Shown piece by piece: positions 16,089 through 24,703 of a DNA stretch of 34,441 bases. Positions within the stretch are counted from its first letter, which is position 1. Every line of letters starts with the position of its first letter. Source of the stretch: CAILUG01 sp038125665 (GTDB lineage Bacteria > Pseudomonadota > Gammaproteobacteria > Pseudomonadales > Pseudohongiellaceae). The stretch covers positions 1 through 34,441 of the forward strand of contig JAYPEI010000020.1 in assembly GCA_038125665.1 (NCBI GenBank), written 5' to 3'. The position numbers and the translations under genes are program-made. The notes beneath the pieces were generated by a model. That model was not told where the DNA came from. It saw only the letters and a program-made list of their open reading frames with translations, and searched no databases.

Positions 16089-17356
16089 TGAATTAGTTGG
16101 CCTCGTCTATCTCGTGGTGAAAAACTTTGCGACTGAGTTATATCGTAGTATTCAAGAAGATCTTGTGTTTGTTTGGCGAGATCAATTAGCGCAGGATCAT
16201 CATCAGGGCCAGAACGAAGTAACTCAAGGACCCTATTAATATTTTTTCGGCTACTGTTCAATTGTTTCAGGGCCGCTTGACGACGACGGATACTCGGGTC
16301 TGCATACAAGTTAATATTAGGTACCTCTACCATCTGGCAAATTCGGGAGGTCTGTCCATTAGGTAGTCGAACCACTTGGCATTGCATAACAGACTCGTAG
16401 CGTCCTTGGCTGCTGTCCATGTAAAGCTCGAGAGGTTGGTTTTCGATATAGTTTGCAAGCTCTAGTTGTGCTGTGCTTAGCTGTAGCTGCAGAGCTACTC
16501 GACCTACGAGGCCTGCAGGAATCTCTTCCATCAGTTCCATCTGTTCAATTTCTCGGTCTAGTGCGCGGGTGAGATTCATGAGGTCCGGATCAACATCCTT
16601 GTAGGATTCATGGGCAGCCTGGAGTTTCCACTGCGCATAATTTAACATCGCATTAATACGTTGTGCTGTGCCTGTGGGGTATTGATGTTTATTGATCAGC
16701 AATGAGAGCGTCTGTCGGTTGTCTACCTCTTTAAAATTGGCCTGACTCGTCATGACAGAAATAATAGATCTTAAAAAGGGTAGCTGACTTAGGCTATACA
16801 GCCCTTCATTAACTCGAGAAGCTTGCCAAGCAAAGTTGTAAGCAGATAGAGCATCTTCATAATTTCCTAACTTTTCTTCTATCTGTCCTAGCGCTTGCCA
16901 TTGATCCAATTGCAGAACAGAAAAGGGAGAGCTTTCGCTATCTGCTAGCCCAGCTTTCAGAATGTCACGTTGTTCAAGCAAAGACTTAGTCTCTTCAGGA
17001 GTTAGTTGCGATTTTTCTAGTGAGTTATTGGTGTCGGATTCTGTTTTTGTTAGATCATTTTCTGATCTGATGTCTGAGGAGCTCGACTCTGGTGGACCTG
17101 CCTCAAGGGGTTTCGATTTAGATAAAACAGTCTCCTCATTAATTTTATCTGGTGACGAAACCTTATCTTCTGAGTCATCAGAAGAAAAATTTTGATTAGT
17201 AGTCGTAATGTCAGAGAGAGATTGATTTAACTCTTGTCCTGATATGACACCGGAAAATAACGAAAAATAAAGTAAAGCGATACCGAGCTTTCTTTTGTCC
17301 AATAAGCTACTTTGATTTCGTGATCTAAAATTTTGTAACTCATGTTTAAGTTTCAT
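16085..17356 (-). CDS. Exported TPR-like protein heading the hydrolase operon
   Basis: 423 residues. A basic N-terminus precedes a hydrophobic segment (LGIALLYFSLFSGVISG, about 24-40), probably a signal peptide. Residues ~45-115 are Ser/Asp/Glu/Lys-rich, low complexity and likely disordered. From ~120 there are helical repeats: SVLQLDQWQALGQIEEKLGN followed by YEDALSAYNFAW is a clear TPR. A later insert (CQVVRLPNGQTSRICQMVEV) has two cysteines that could pair, and the end is again helical. No enzymatic motif is seen. The stop overlaps the start of the hydrolase gene, so they are translationally coupled. It may be a periplasmic scaffold or partner for the hydrolase. It is divergent from the sulfatase gene 68 bases away. 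Confidence 0.75.
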   Translation of the reverse strand: MKLKHELQNFRSRNQSSLLDKRKLGIALLYFSLFSGVISGQELNQSLSDITTTNQNFSSDDSEDKVSSPDKINEETVLSKSKPLEAGPPESSSSDIRSENDLTKTESDTNNSLEKSQLTPEETKSLLEQRDILKAGLADSESSPFSVLQLDQWQALGQIEEKLGNYEDALSAYNFAWQASRVNEGLYSLSQLPFLRSIISVMTSQANFKEVDNRQTLSLLINKHQYPTGTAQRINAMLNYAQWKLQAAHESYKDVDPDLMNLTRALDREIEQMELMEEIPAGLVGRVALQLQLSTAQLELANYIENQPLELYMDSSQGRYESVMQCQVVRLPNGQTSRICQMVEVPNINLYADPSIRRRQAALKQLNSSRKNINRVLELLRSGPDDDPALIDLAKQTQDLLEYYDITQSQSFSPRDRRGQLIQ

Positions 17357-17424
17357 GCTTCAACTATACACTGCCTTTAATTTTGGGCAAACTGTCTCTG
17401 TCATTTCAGTACGAGGTTGATCAC

Positions 17425-19068
17425 TTGGACTATTCATCAAATAAAATTTTACTGTTTATGGGCTTGCTGACACTAATTGCCTTGTCTCTGCAATCCTGTA
17501 GCTCAGATAAGAGTTCCAATATTTCTGATGTTGGAGCCGATCGCCCCAACATCCTTTTAATAATTTCTGATGACTTCGGGATGGACGTGGTTTCAGGGAT
17601 GTATCCTGGGCTTGAAACAGAAATGATGGATCTTTATGGTCCTAAAGGGCTTGATCACCCTGGTTTCAGGAGGATCCAAGGTCGTCCGGCAGCTACACCA
17701 CATCTTAATAAACTAGCCCGCGAAGGGCTGGTTTTTACTAATGCCTGGGCTCATCCTTTCTGTTCTCCAACAAGAGCTTCCATACTTACTGGACTATATG
17801 GAGCAGGAACGGGCGTCCTCACCTATGCGGATCCTCTTACACAGGATCATCTGTCATTTGTGAGTCTTTTAAAGGAGTCCGGATATAGCACAGGCCTCTT
17901 CGGAAAATGGCATCTTGCTGGACTGCCTGGTGAAGATGAGAGTTACCCAGGGATGAAGCCTAAAGAAGCAGGTTTTGATCTATTTAGGGGAAATATGCAT
18001 GCAGCTATCTCAGGTTATTGGGATTATGAATATCAGATTCAGGATGAGACCACTGATTCAAAGACTTGGCGTACTGATCAAGCTCCTCTTCGATCTTTAC
18101 CTGGACTTGGTGAGTCTACCTATGCCCCATTAGTGAAAGTTGCCGATACTATTGAATGGATAGAGCAACAAGAAGCAAGTAATCCTAAAAATCCTTGGTT
18201 CGCTTGGGTGGCATTTAACTTATCTCATGCAACCATCGTTCAACAACCTAGTGCCATGGCAGTGCCTGATGCAGTTACGCTTAATGAAACGACAAGAAAC
18301 GAGATGGTAGCCTGCGGTGGTGAATTTGGCAGTAATAATGTGGGTGTTTGTAGTGGTGAAGCGTTAATGCGAGCCATGACAAATTCAATGGATACTGTCA
18401 TCGGAAAACTGATTGAAGCAGTTGATAGGACTGCTCCAAATACATTGATTGTATTCATTAGTGATAACGGGACTCCGATGTATGGTCGACCAAATTTAGA
18501 CTTTATTGACAATCTTTACATTACACGCAAAGGGCGTGGGAAGGGTTCCTATTACCAGAGCGGTGCAGAAGTACCTTTGCTAATTCGAGGGCCTGGTATT
18601 CAAGCAGATACACAATCTGATGCTGTAGTGCATGCTGTGGATCTGTTTTCAACAATATTAGAAGTCGCCGGATTGAAATTACCTGAAAAAGTACCAAATG
18701 CAAATAATTCAGAGGGGGTAGCCTTGGAGTCAGTCTCTTTAGTGCCTACATTTAAAAATAAAAATCATAAGCTTAGAGATCCAGTAAAAGGGTATGTGCT
18801 TACTGAAAATATAAATCTAATGACAGGAGGCACTAAGATGGCTGCTGCCAGAAATGCTCGTTACAAAGTGGGTTGCACACAAGGAGTTGAGCCTGGAAAT
18901 TGCGAATTCTATGACCTAGAGAGGGATCCACTGGAAGAGTATCCGTTAGCTATTCCTGAACAATGCAATGACTCTGAAAAATATGAAAACTCGGAAATTA
19001 CTTGGCACTATTGTCATTTAAATTCTGTACTGATAGGAAAATCTTTTTTCAGCCAGCGTTTGAACTAG
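17425..19068 (+). CDS. Type I sulfatase, probable lipoprotein
   Basis: About 547 residues from a TTG at 17425, preferred because GAGG lies nine bases upstream and the result is a lipoprotein-like signal (LIALSLQSC, Cys25). A TTG at 17383 and an ATG at 17458 are alternatives. RPNILLIISDDFGMD supplies the metal-binding Asp pair (49-50). CSPTRASILTG (Cys113) is the Cys-type sulfatase signature whose Cys is converted to formylglycine by a maturation enzyme not encoded here. GLFGKWHLAG and FISDNGTP complete the family motifs. The target is likely a sulfated carbohydrate in the periplasm. The divergent GH105-type operon next door suggests joint use of a sulfated polysaccharide, but this is inference. 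Confidence 0.9.
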   Translation: MDYSSNKILLFMGLLTLIALSLQSCSSDKSSNISDVGADRPNILLIISDDFGMDVVSGMYPGLETEMMDLYGPKGLDHPGFRRIQGRPAATPHLNKLAREGLVFTNAWAHPFCSPTRASILTGLYGAGTGVLTYADPLTQDHLSFVSLLKESGYSTGLFGKWHLAGLPGEDESYPGMKPKEAGFDLFRGNMHAAISGYWDYEYQIQDETTDSKTWRTDQAPLRSLPGLGESTYAPLVKVADTIEWIEQQEASNPKNPWFAWVAFNLSHATIVQQPSAMAVPDAVTLNETTRNEMVACGGEFGSNNVGVCSGEALMRAMTNSMDTVIGKLIEAVDRTAPNTLIVFISDNGTPMYGRPNLDFIDNLYITRKGRGKGSYYQSGAEVPLLIRGPGIQADTQSDAVVHAVDLFSTILEVAGLKLPEKVPNANNSEGVALESVSLVPTFKNKNHKLRDPVKGYVLTENINLMTGGTKMAAARNARYKVGCTQGVEPGNCEFYDLERDPLEEYPLAIPEQCNDSEKYENSEITWHYCHLNSVLIGKSFFSQRLN

Positions 19069-19166
19069 GGGATATTCAATTTAAAAGAGATTTGTTAGTA
19101 GATTTTTTCTGATGTTGGGCAGTGTGGGCTTGTCTAAAAAAGTAAATACAAAATTAAAATTTTTTT

Positions 19167-19209
19167 ATATTGCATCCTACTCATAGATGGAATGAGCAGG
19201 ATGCAATAT
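19167..19209. terminator. Long inverted repeat, probable bidirectional terminator
   Basis: Two 18-base arms (19167-19184 and 19192-19209) pair with a single mismatch around a seven-base loop. The plus-strand side runs into TATTTTCT. It lies between the sulfatase and the convergent amidohydrolase genes, so it can stop one or both. No second copy of the arm was noticed in the window. Confidence 0.6.
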
Positions 19210-19302
19210 TTTCTGTGTGCAACTTTGCTAATCTCAAATTTTAATTGCGGATTCACTATATCGACTTACTAAAAATATTTAAGATATTTTCCACTCGTAG
19301 CT

Positions 19303-20577
19303 TTAGAGTAAAGGCAAACTTGAAACGACTTGACCTTCTTTTATCGTAACGAGCACCTTTTCAAGGGCATGTATATCCTCTAGTGGATTACCTTCTACAA
19401 TAACAACATCTCCATACTTTCCCGGTTCTAGAGTACCAAAATCTTCTCCATGTAGAGTCACTGCAGCGCCGTTTGCTGTGATGATTTGCACGATTTCACG
19501 CGGAGAAAACACAAGTGCCAAAGCGCGAAGTTCATCATGTAGCGTCTCTTTGGGTGGCCATTGAGTATCAGTTCCATAGCCATAGGTTAGGCCCGCATTT
19601 ACTAGAAGTCGTGCATTCACTGGTCCCTGACCCGCACTTGAAATAGTGTCGAAAGGGAAGGGGCCGGCATCACGGAACAGAGGTTCTCCTTCCTCATTAA
19701 AATGGGGGAGGAAAACAGACAGCGTGGACGACATAGGTATATTTTCGCTGACTAGACGTTCCAAAGACTCGGGGTCGTTATCAAGACGACCAACATGTGG
19801 GGTATGAACGAGCATAGCTGGATGCGCTTCGACGGCGAGCACAGCATCCTTCACGCTAACAGCATGAACGATTGTTGGCATGTCTCGTTTTTGACCCTCT
19901 TGGACGATCATTTTTAATGTTTCGATTTCAGGACCGTTAGGAGTCGTATTGATCACGGTTTTAAGATAGTCATAACCGTTGTTTTTTGCTCCTTCGATCA
20001 TGTCGATGATAACGCTTGGTGGGACGGCTGGTGCAGCTTTACCGGCACCACCTAGTCGAGCAGGATCAGTTCTAGCAGGATCTCCCGCCATTGGAGCCGC
20101 ATCTGGATCTGCGCCGGCTACTGGAATAAATGTTCCAGTAAATAGCCTCGGCCCTTGTATTTTGCCTTCGTTGATTAACGATTTTGCCTCATTGATTGGT
20201 TGTGCATCGATCGCTGAGAGCACTGTAGTGAAACCAGCATCCAGGAATTCCTGCATCTGGCCTGGTGCAACCTCAGTCAACCATTTACTTGGGTCTGAAG
20301 CAATCACATGCCTGTGTCCTTCGACAAAGGCAGGCATGATCGTATTCCCTTGTGCATTAATCACTTTCACATCGCGGGGTGCCTGTAGGTCATTGCTTAC
20401 AGCTAGAATGCGACCATCTCTAATCAATACAGAGCCCTCCGCTATTTCATTGCCTAGCCCATCAAGTAGTCGCCCACCAGTGATGAACAAATCTTGAGCG
20501 TAGGCTGATAACCCCAGGCCGACGCTTAGCAAAAGGCCAGTCGTTAGTTTAAGTCCTATATTTGTTAGTTTTTTCAT
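19303..20577 (-). CDS. Exported metal-dependent amidohydrolase
   Basis: 424 residues from the ATG at 20577, preferred over one at 20589 because GGGG sits six bases before it. Signal peptide to about residue 27 (SAYAQ). The composite domain fold starts with ITGGRLLDGLGNEI. Metal-binding residues follow the imidazolonepropionase/prolidase-type pattern: HRH (88 and 90), Lys206 in DYLKTVI (candidate carbamylated Lys), His238 in IVHAV, His258 in VHTPH and Asp337 in YGTDTQW. LEPGKYGDVVIVEGNPLEDI closes the family signature. An unusual insert rich in Pro/Ala/Gly (about 150-188) precedes the Lys. The reaction is hydrolysis of a C-N, C-O or lactone bond in an unknown periplasmic substrate. It follows the next gene by 22 bases and is probably in its operon. 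Confidence 0.88.
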   Translation of the reverse strand: MKKLTNIGLKLTTGLLLSVGLGLSAYAQDLFITGGRLLDGLGNEIAEGSVLIRDGRILAVSNDLQAPRDVKVINAQGNTIMPAFVEGHRHVIASDPSKWLTEVAPGQMQEFLDAGFTTVLSAIDAQPINEAKSLINEGKIQGPRLFTGTFIPVAGADPDAAPMAGDPARTDPARLGGAGKAAPAVPPSVIIDMIEGAKNNGYDYLKTVINTTPNGPEIETLKMIVQEGQKRDMPTIVHAVSVKDAVLAVEAHPAMLVHTPHVGRLDNDPESLERLVSENIPMSSTLSVFLPHFNEEGEPLFRDAGPFPFDTISSAGQGPVNARLLVNAGLTYGYGTDTQWPPKETLHDELRALALVFSPREIVQIITANGAAVTLHGEDFGTLEPGKYGDVVIVEGNPLEDIHALEKVLVTIKEGQVVSSLPLL

Positions 20578-20599
20578 TTTAATCCCCATCTTTTTTCAA

Positions 20600-21973
20600 T
20601 TAGAAAGAAAAGATATCTTCTTCGTCTTCTGGAGGGGTCATACCCTCTTCATGATATTTCTCCCAGATTTCTGCCCAAGGACGACCATACATGTCTGGTA
20701 CCCAAAATTCGAAAGTTTCACCGGGTGATTTAGGTGTTGCATAGCCTTGGTCAGGGAAAATTGTTTGTATACATTCTATGTAGGTATAGGGGTCGCCATG
20801 ACTGATGTCATCAACTCTTGAAAGATTACGGACGATACGAATTGGTTCCACAAGCGCCTCTGGATCATAAAGAATTGCTTCGTGATTCAAGGCTTTAATA
20901 GTGCCATCTGTATTACGTACAGGCGTATAAATTTCAATCGATTGCATCTTGCTGGAAAATTCGAAAGCAGAATGAGCCATCCATCCTTGAATATTAGATG
21001 TCCAAGTAATCATAGTGTCCCCATCCCAGTATCCGATGGTTTCTCCATACCAGCGTGGAACATCCTGTCCCAGTCTGGGCACAGCGCCAGACATGTTGAA
21101 TTCACGACCGATATGAATGTTAGTAAGAAAGTTTCGCACAACACCGGCACTTATCTGGTAGATATCAGGAGTTACTAAGACCTGGTGATTTTGAATGAGA
21201 GTGGCTGCGAAATGCCAGCGCCTCATAAAGCCCTCAGGCCAGCAATATTGTGAAGGCCACTGGGACTGACGATGAACTTGATGGTAGCTTTCTTGGACTA
21301 CTCTTGCCTGATATTCAGGAGTCAGCAATGACATGATTGTTGGTACTTGGTTAGTGAGCATCGAGTACCAAGTACCTCTTAGTCCACCAGGACCTCCCTC
21401 ATTCCAAAAGTAACGACCACTAATTTCACCTGGAATAGTGGAATAGGTATGCTCTACATAGGTACCACGTTCTTTGGATTCGGCGAGAAGTGCATCGTAA
21501 TGTTCTTGAGCGCTACTAAACCCATAAGGGCTTACTATCTCACTACGAGGATAATCACGATCACAAAAGCCCCAAGCGGCTGTCCGTGGATAATCATCTC
21601 CTGCAATTGACACACCTGGGTTGGCACCACCTTGTGCTTCAATTGCCATACCGGAATTGCAACGGTAATAACGAGGATCCATCCAAAATTCTTTGTCAGC
21701 ATAAAAGTCGGAAGTAGTGAAGATATCCACTGGAAGAGGTTCTACGCTTTGAGGAACACTGCCGTCTCTACTTTGAGATTCATTGATGAAACCCATCATG
21801 GTTAGGGCCCCAACTATTGGATAATCACCCGCATTAGCAATTGGAGCACCGCGTCCAACGCTTGTGAAATCCAATTGAACAGATTGTTGGGCATGCACGT
21901 TACCGTTACCCACGAAATAAATGCCTATTGAGAGGGCAAGAGCTGAAGAGCTGATTCTCAATTCCTTACGCAT
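20600..21973 (-). CDS. Exported protein of an uncharacterised family (GYWDGDT motif)
   Basis: 457 residues. The start has AGGGGAC upstream; a signal peptide ends near VHAQ (about 29). The C-terminal half shows a pattern of a widespread unnamed family in Proteobacteria and Acidobacteria: LTPEYQARV, then WPSQYCWPEGFMRR, PDIYQISAGVVRN, IHIGREF, ETIGYWDGDTMITWTSNIQG and a late IRIVRNLSRVDD. Such proteins usually sit beside TonB receptors, amidohydrolases or quinoprotein dehydrogenases, but no activity is established that I know of. The N-terminal ~160 residues, with several Cys and Trp, are more variable. It is the first gene of a two-gene minus-strand unit with the amidohydrolase. Confidence 0.75.
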   Translation of the reverse strand: MRKELRISSSALALSIGIYFVGNGNVHAQQSVQLDFTSVGRGAPIANAGDYPIVGALTMMGFINESQSRDGSVPQSVEPLPVDIFTTSDFYADKEFWMDPRYYRCNSGMAIEAQGGANPGVSIAGDDYPRTAAWGFCDRDYPRSEIVSPYGFSSAQEHYDALLAESKERGTYVEHTYSTIPGEISGRYFWNEGGPGGLRGTWYSMLTNQVPTIMSLLTPEYQARVVQESYHQVHRQSQWPSQYCWPEGFMRRWHFAATLIQNHQVLVTPDIYQISAGVVRNFLTNIHIGREFNMSGAVPRLGQDVPRWYGETIGYWDGDTMITWTSNIQGWMAHSAFEFSSKMQSIEIYTPVRNTDGTIKALNHEAILYDPEALVEPIRIVRNLSRVDDISHGDPYTYIECIQTIFPDQGYATPKSPGETFEFWVPDMYGRPWAEIWEKYHEEGMTPPEDEEDIFSF

Positions 21974-22197
21974 TGTTGTCCCCTAAAAATCGAAAAGTGA
22001 TTAAAGAATTCGGTGCCAAAGTTACCACATTCATCGATTGAACGCGTCATCTTAGCGTGTTTGTTTGAATGCAGCTTCTTGATAGTAAAGTACCATGATA
22101 AATTCGTGTTATATCGAGGGCAGTTAGTGCTTGGCAAGGGCAGTACAATCTAGAAGAATAGCTCTCTTCAAAGTGTTAAGTACATATGGAGTTATGC

Positions 22198-23154
22198 ATG
22201 CAGGTATTAATAACAGGAGCTAATGGGTTCGTTGGTCAGGGGCTGGCAAGGAGAGTTCTAAAACAAGGTATTGATGGGCGGCAAGTTACTGGATTAACCC
22301 TGCTCAGCAGGAAATTTGATGCACCTCCACATGACCCAAGAGTGCGTCTTGTTGCAGGGGATATGGCCTCACCAGAGACACTTAAAGAAGCTTTACTAGT
22401 TGAACCAGAGGTGATTTTTCATCTTGCTTGTGTTCCTGGAGGGGTGACTGAAGGCAATTATGACCTGGGCAAACACATTAACCTTGATGCCAATATTGAG
22501 TTGTTAGAAGCTCTTCGCTTGCGTCATTGGCAGAGCTCCGTTGTGCCTAAACTAGTTTTTACTAGTTCAATAGCAGTTTATGGGCATCCACTTGGTGACT
22601 TCGTTGATGAAAATGTTAGAGCTGTACCCGGTCTTAGTTATGGAGCCCAGAAATTAATTGGTGAGATTTTATTAGCGGATTACAGTCGAAAAGGTTGGCT
22701 TGATGGGCGTTCTATTCGTTTGCCAGGTATCATGTCCCGACCTGAGGATGCCGCAGGACATGCTTCACGTTTTCTGAGTGATATCATCCGTTATTTGGCT
22801 GAAGGAAGGGAGTTCATCTGTCCGGCCGCACCTGAGGCACGTTCTTGGTTTCTTTCCAGGCCGGCCTGTATTGATAATCTAATTCATGCCGCTGAAATAT
22901 CTGGTGATAAGCTAAAGCCCTCTCGTAGCTGGCAGTTGCCTGCTCAACACTTGTCTATGGAAGAATTAGTCGATGGTATAGTGGCGGTGTTTGGAGAGGG
23001 GGTAAGAAAACTTATTAGTTACAAACCAGATCCTCATATTCAAGGAATTTACGCGGCATATCCTCCGTTACTCACACCAGTGGCTGAGGCTACTGGATTC
23101 AAGCATGACGGGGACGTACCAACTTTAGTTAAACGTGCTCTGCTGGATGACTGA
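22198..23154 (+). CDS. NAD-dependent epimerase/dehydratase, DenD (D-erythronate dehydrogenase)-like
   Basis: 318 residues from the ATG at 22198; GGAG six bases upstream decides against the ATG at 22186. This is an extended short-chain dehydrogenase: GANGFVG (7-13) binds NAD, VIFHLACVPGG, VFTSSIAVYG and the catalytic YGAQK (Tyr148, Lys152) are present. The wording matches DenD/OtnE proteins: GNYDLGKHINLDAN, LLADYSRKGWLDGRSIRLP, SRPEDAAGHASRF, SWFLSRPACIDNLIHAAE and SYKPDPHIQGI. DenD oxidises D-erythronate as the first step of four-carbon acid sugar use, but its usual partners are absent here, so the substrate may differ. It is cytoplasmic and lies about 100 bases upstream of the oxygenase gene on the same strand. 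Confidence 0.85.
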   Translation: MQVLITGANGFVGQGLARRVLKQGIDGRQVTGLTLLSRKFDAPPHDPRVRLVAGDMASPETLKEALLVEPEVIFHLACVPGGVTEGNYDLGKHINLDANIELLEALRLRHWQSSVVPKLVFTSSIAVYGHPLGDFVDENVRAVPGLSYGAQKLIGEILLADYSRKGWLDGRSIRLPGIMSRPEDAAGHASRFLSDIIRYLAEGREFICPAAPEARSWFLSRPACIDNLIHAAEISGDKLKPSRSWQLPAQHLSMEELVDGIVAVFGEGVRKLISYKPDPHIQGIYAAYPPLLTPVAEATGFKHDGDVPTLVKRALLDD

Positions 23155-23257
23155 TGCCACTCAAAGATTAAAATTAGTGTAGTAAGCTGATCTGAGGCAG
23201 ACAAATTGTGTAGATTAGCTTCTATAATGAAAAAAATAATATCTGTTGGAGAAAATT

Positions 23258-24703
23258 ATGACTGGCCCATTTCCTAAAACGCCCACGTTCATGACTATTG
23301 ATGAGCCTTTTCGTTTTGAGGGTGATCTTTATGATATCGAAATTGATGGCGATCTACCGAAAGATCTTAATGGGACTTTCTATCGTGTAGGGCCTGACCA
23401 GGCTTTTCCACCGAAGATGGGGAATGCGAATCCCTTCAATGGTGACGGGTTCGTAACCTCCTTTACTTTTAGAGATGGGCATTGCGACATGAAGGCGCGC
23501 TATGTGAACACGCAACGTTTACAGGCCGAAAGGGCAGCACGCCGAGGTCTTTTTGGTGATTACCGTAATAGCTTTACAGATGATGCGAGTGTAAAGGGGG
23601 TTAATCGTGCTGTCGCCAACACCAATGTGGTTCTCCATAATGGTAAGTTATTAGCAATGAAAGAAGATCAACCTCCTTATGCTCTCAATCCAGAGACATT
23701 AGAAACTGAAGGGCTCTTCACTTTCGATGGGCAAATGACAGCGACTTCTTTTACAGCGCACCCAAAGGTAGACCCTAACACTGGAGAAATGATTGGCTAT
23801 GCCTATGCAGCTAAGGGGGAGGCCACTGATGATGTTGCGGTATTCAGTTTCGACAAGGAGGGTAAATTAAATTGGGAAATCTGGTTTAAGTCTCCTTATC
23901 CCGGGATGATTCACGAGTGTGCTATTAGCGAAAATTATGTGATATTACCATTAATGCCCCAGGTTATGGATCTGGATCGTCTCAAGCGAGGCGGTATTAT
24001 CTTCCAATGGGAACCTACCCTAGATCATTACTACCTCGTAGTACCCAGAGGAGGAGATACCAAAGATGTGCGTATGTTCAATGCTCCCAATGCAATGCCT
24101 GGACACGTGATAAATGCCTTTGAAGACAATGGAAAACTTTATTTAGATTTGCCAGTTGCCTCGGATAATGTTTTTTGGTTTTTCCCAGATAAAGATGGCA
24201 AGTTTCCTCCACCACCGACTATCGGAACACAAATTACTCGCTGGTGCTTCGATATGCAGGATAAAAACAGCAAAGCTGTTCCTACAATAATTTCCACCCT
24301 AGGAGCCGAGTTCCCACATTGTGACGATCGATATATAGGAAATTCATATCGTTATGGCTTTATGCAGGCGAATGATCCGACGAAGCCCTACAGCATAGAA
24401 CGTGCGGGCCCTATCATGGGGTTCTTCTTCAATACTTTTCTCACCATGGATATGTCCACAGGTAAAGCAGACACTTGGTTTGCAGGTGAATGTTCTAGTA
24501 CCCAAGAACCCGTCTTTGCTCCGAGAGGCCCCAGCGCTTCTGAAGGAGAAGGATGGGTAATAGGAGTGGTAAATCGCCGAGATGAGCATCGTAGCGATGT
24601 AGTCGTCCTAGATGCTCAACGGATGAGCGAGGGCCCTGTAGCAACTTTGAAGCTACCTATTAGGCTGAAATATGGTATTCATGGTAATTGGGTACCAGCA
24701 TGA
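23258..24703 (+). CDS. Carotenoid/lignostilbene-type cleavage dioxygenase
   Basis: 481 residues from the ATG at 23258, with GGAG six bases upstream; an in-frame TTG at 23246 is less likely. No signal peptide, so cytoplasmic. The seven-bladed propeller family is identified by four conserved iron-binding histidines in the right contexts: His168 (FTAHPK), His219 (MIHECAIS), His283 (PGHVINAF) and His475 (GIHGNWVP). FNGDGFV (about 60-66) and LNGTFYRVGP are further family marks. Relatives split a C=C bond in carotenoids, apocarotenoids or stilbenes such as lignostilbene, producing two aldehydes or ketones. Substrate cannot be decided here. The stop overlaps the start of the PQQ dehydrogenase gene (ATGA). 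Confidence 0.92.
   Translation: MTGPFPKTPTFMTIDEPFRFEGDLYDIEIDGDLPKDLNGTFYRVGPDQAFPPKMGNANPFNGDGFVTSFTFRDGHCDMKARYVNTQRLQAERAARRGLFGDYRNSFTDDASVKGVNRAVANTNVVLHNGKLLAMKEDQPPYALNPETLETEGLFTFDGQMTATSFTAHPKVDPNTGEMIGYAYAAKGEATDDVAVFSFDKEGKLNWEIWFKSPYPGMIHECAISENYVILPLMPQVMDLDRLKRGGIIFQWEPTLDHYYLVVPRGGDTKDVRMFNAPNAMPGHVINAFEDNGKLYLDLPVASDNVFWFFPDKDGKFPPPPTIGTQITRWCFDMQDKNSKAVPTIISTLGAEFPHCDDRYIGNSYRYGFMQANDPTKPYSIERAGPIMGFFFNTFLTMDMSTGKADTWFAGECSSTQEPVFAPRGPSASEGEGWVIGVVNRRDEHRSDVVVLDAQRMSEGPVATLKLPIRLKYGIHGNWVPA

Noticed and set aside
19167..19209. CRISPR-like repeat or mobile element end
   Set aside because: Only a single inverted repeat is present, with no spacers, target duplication or transposase; a terminator fits better.
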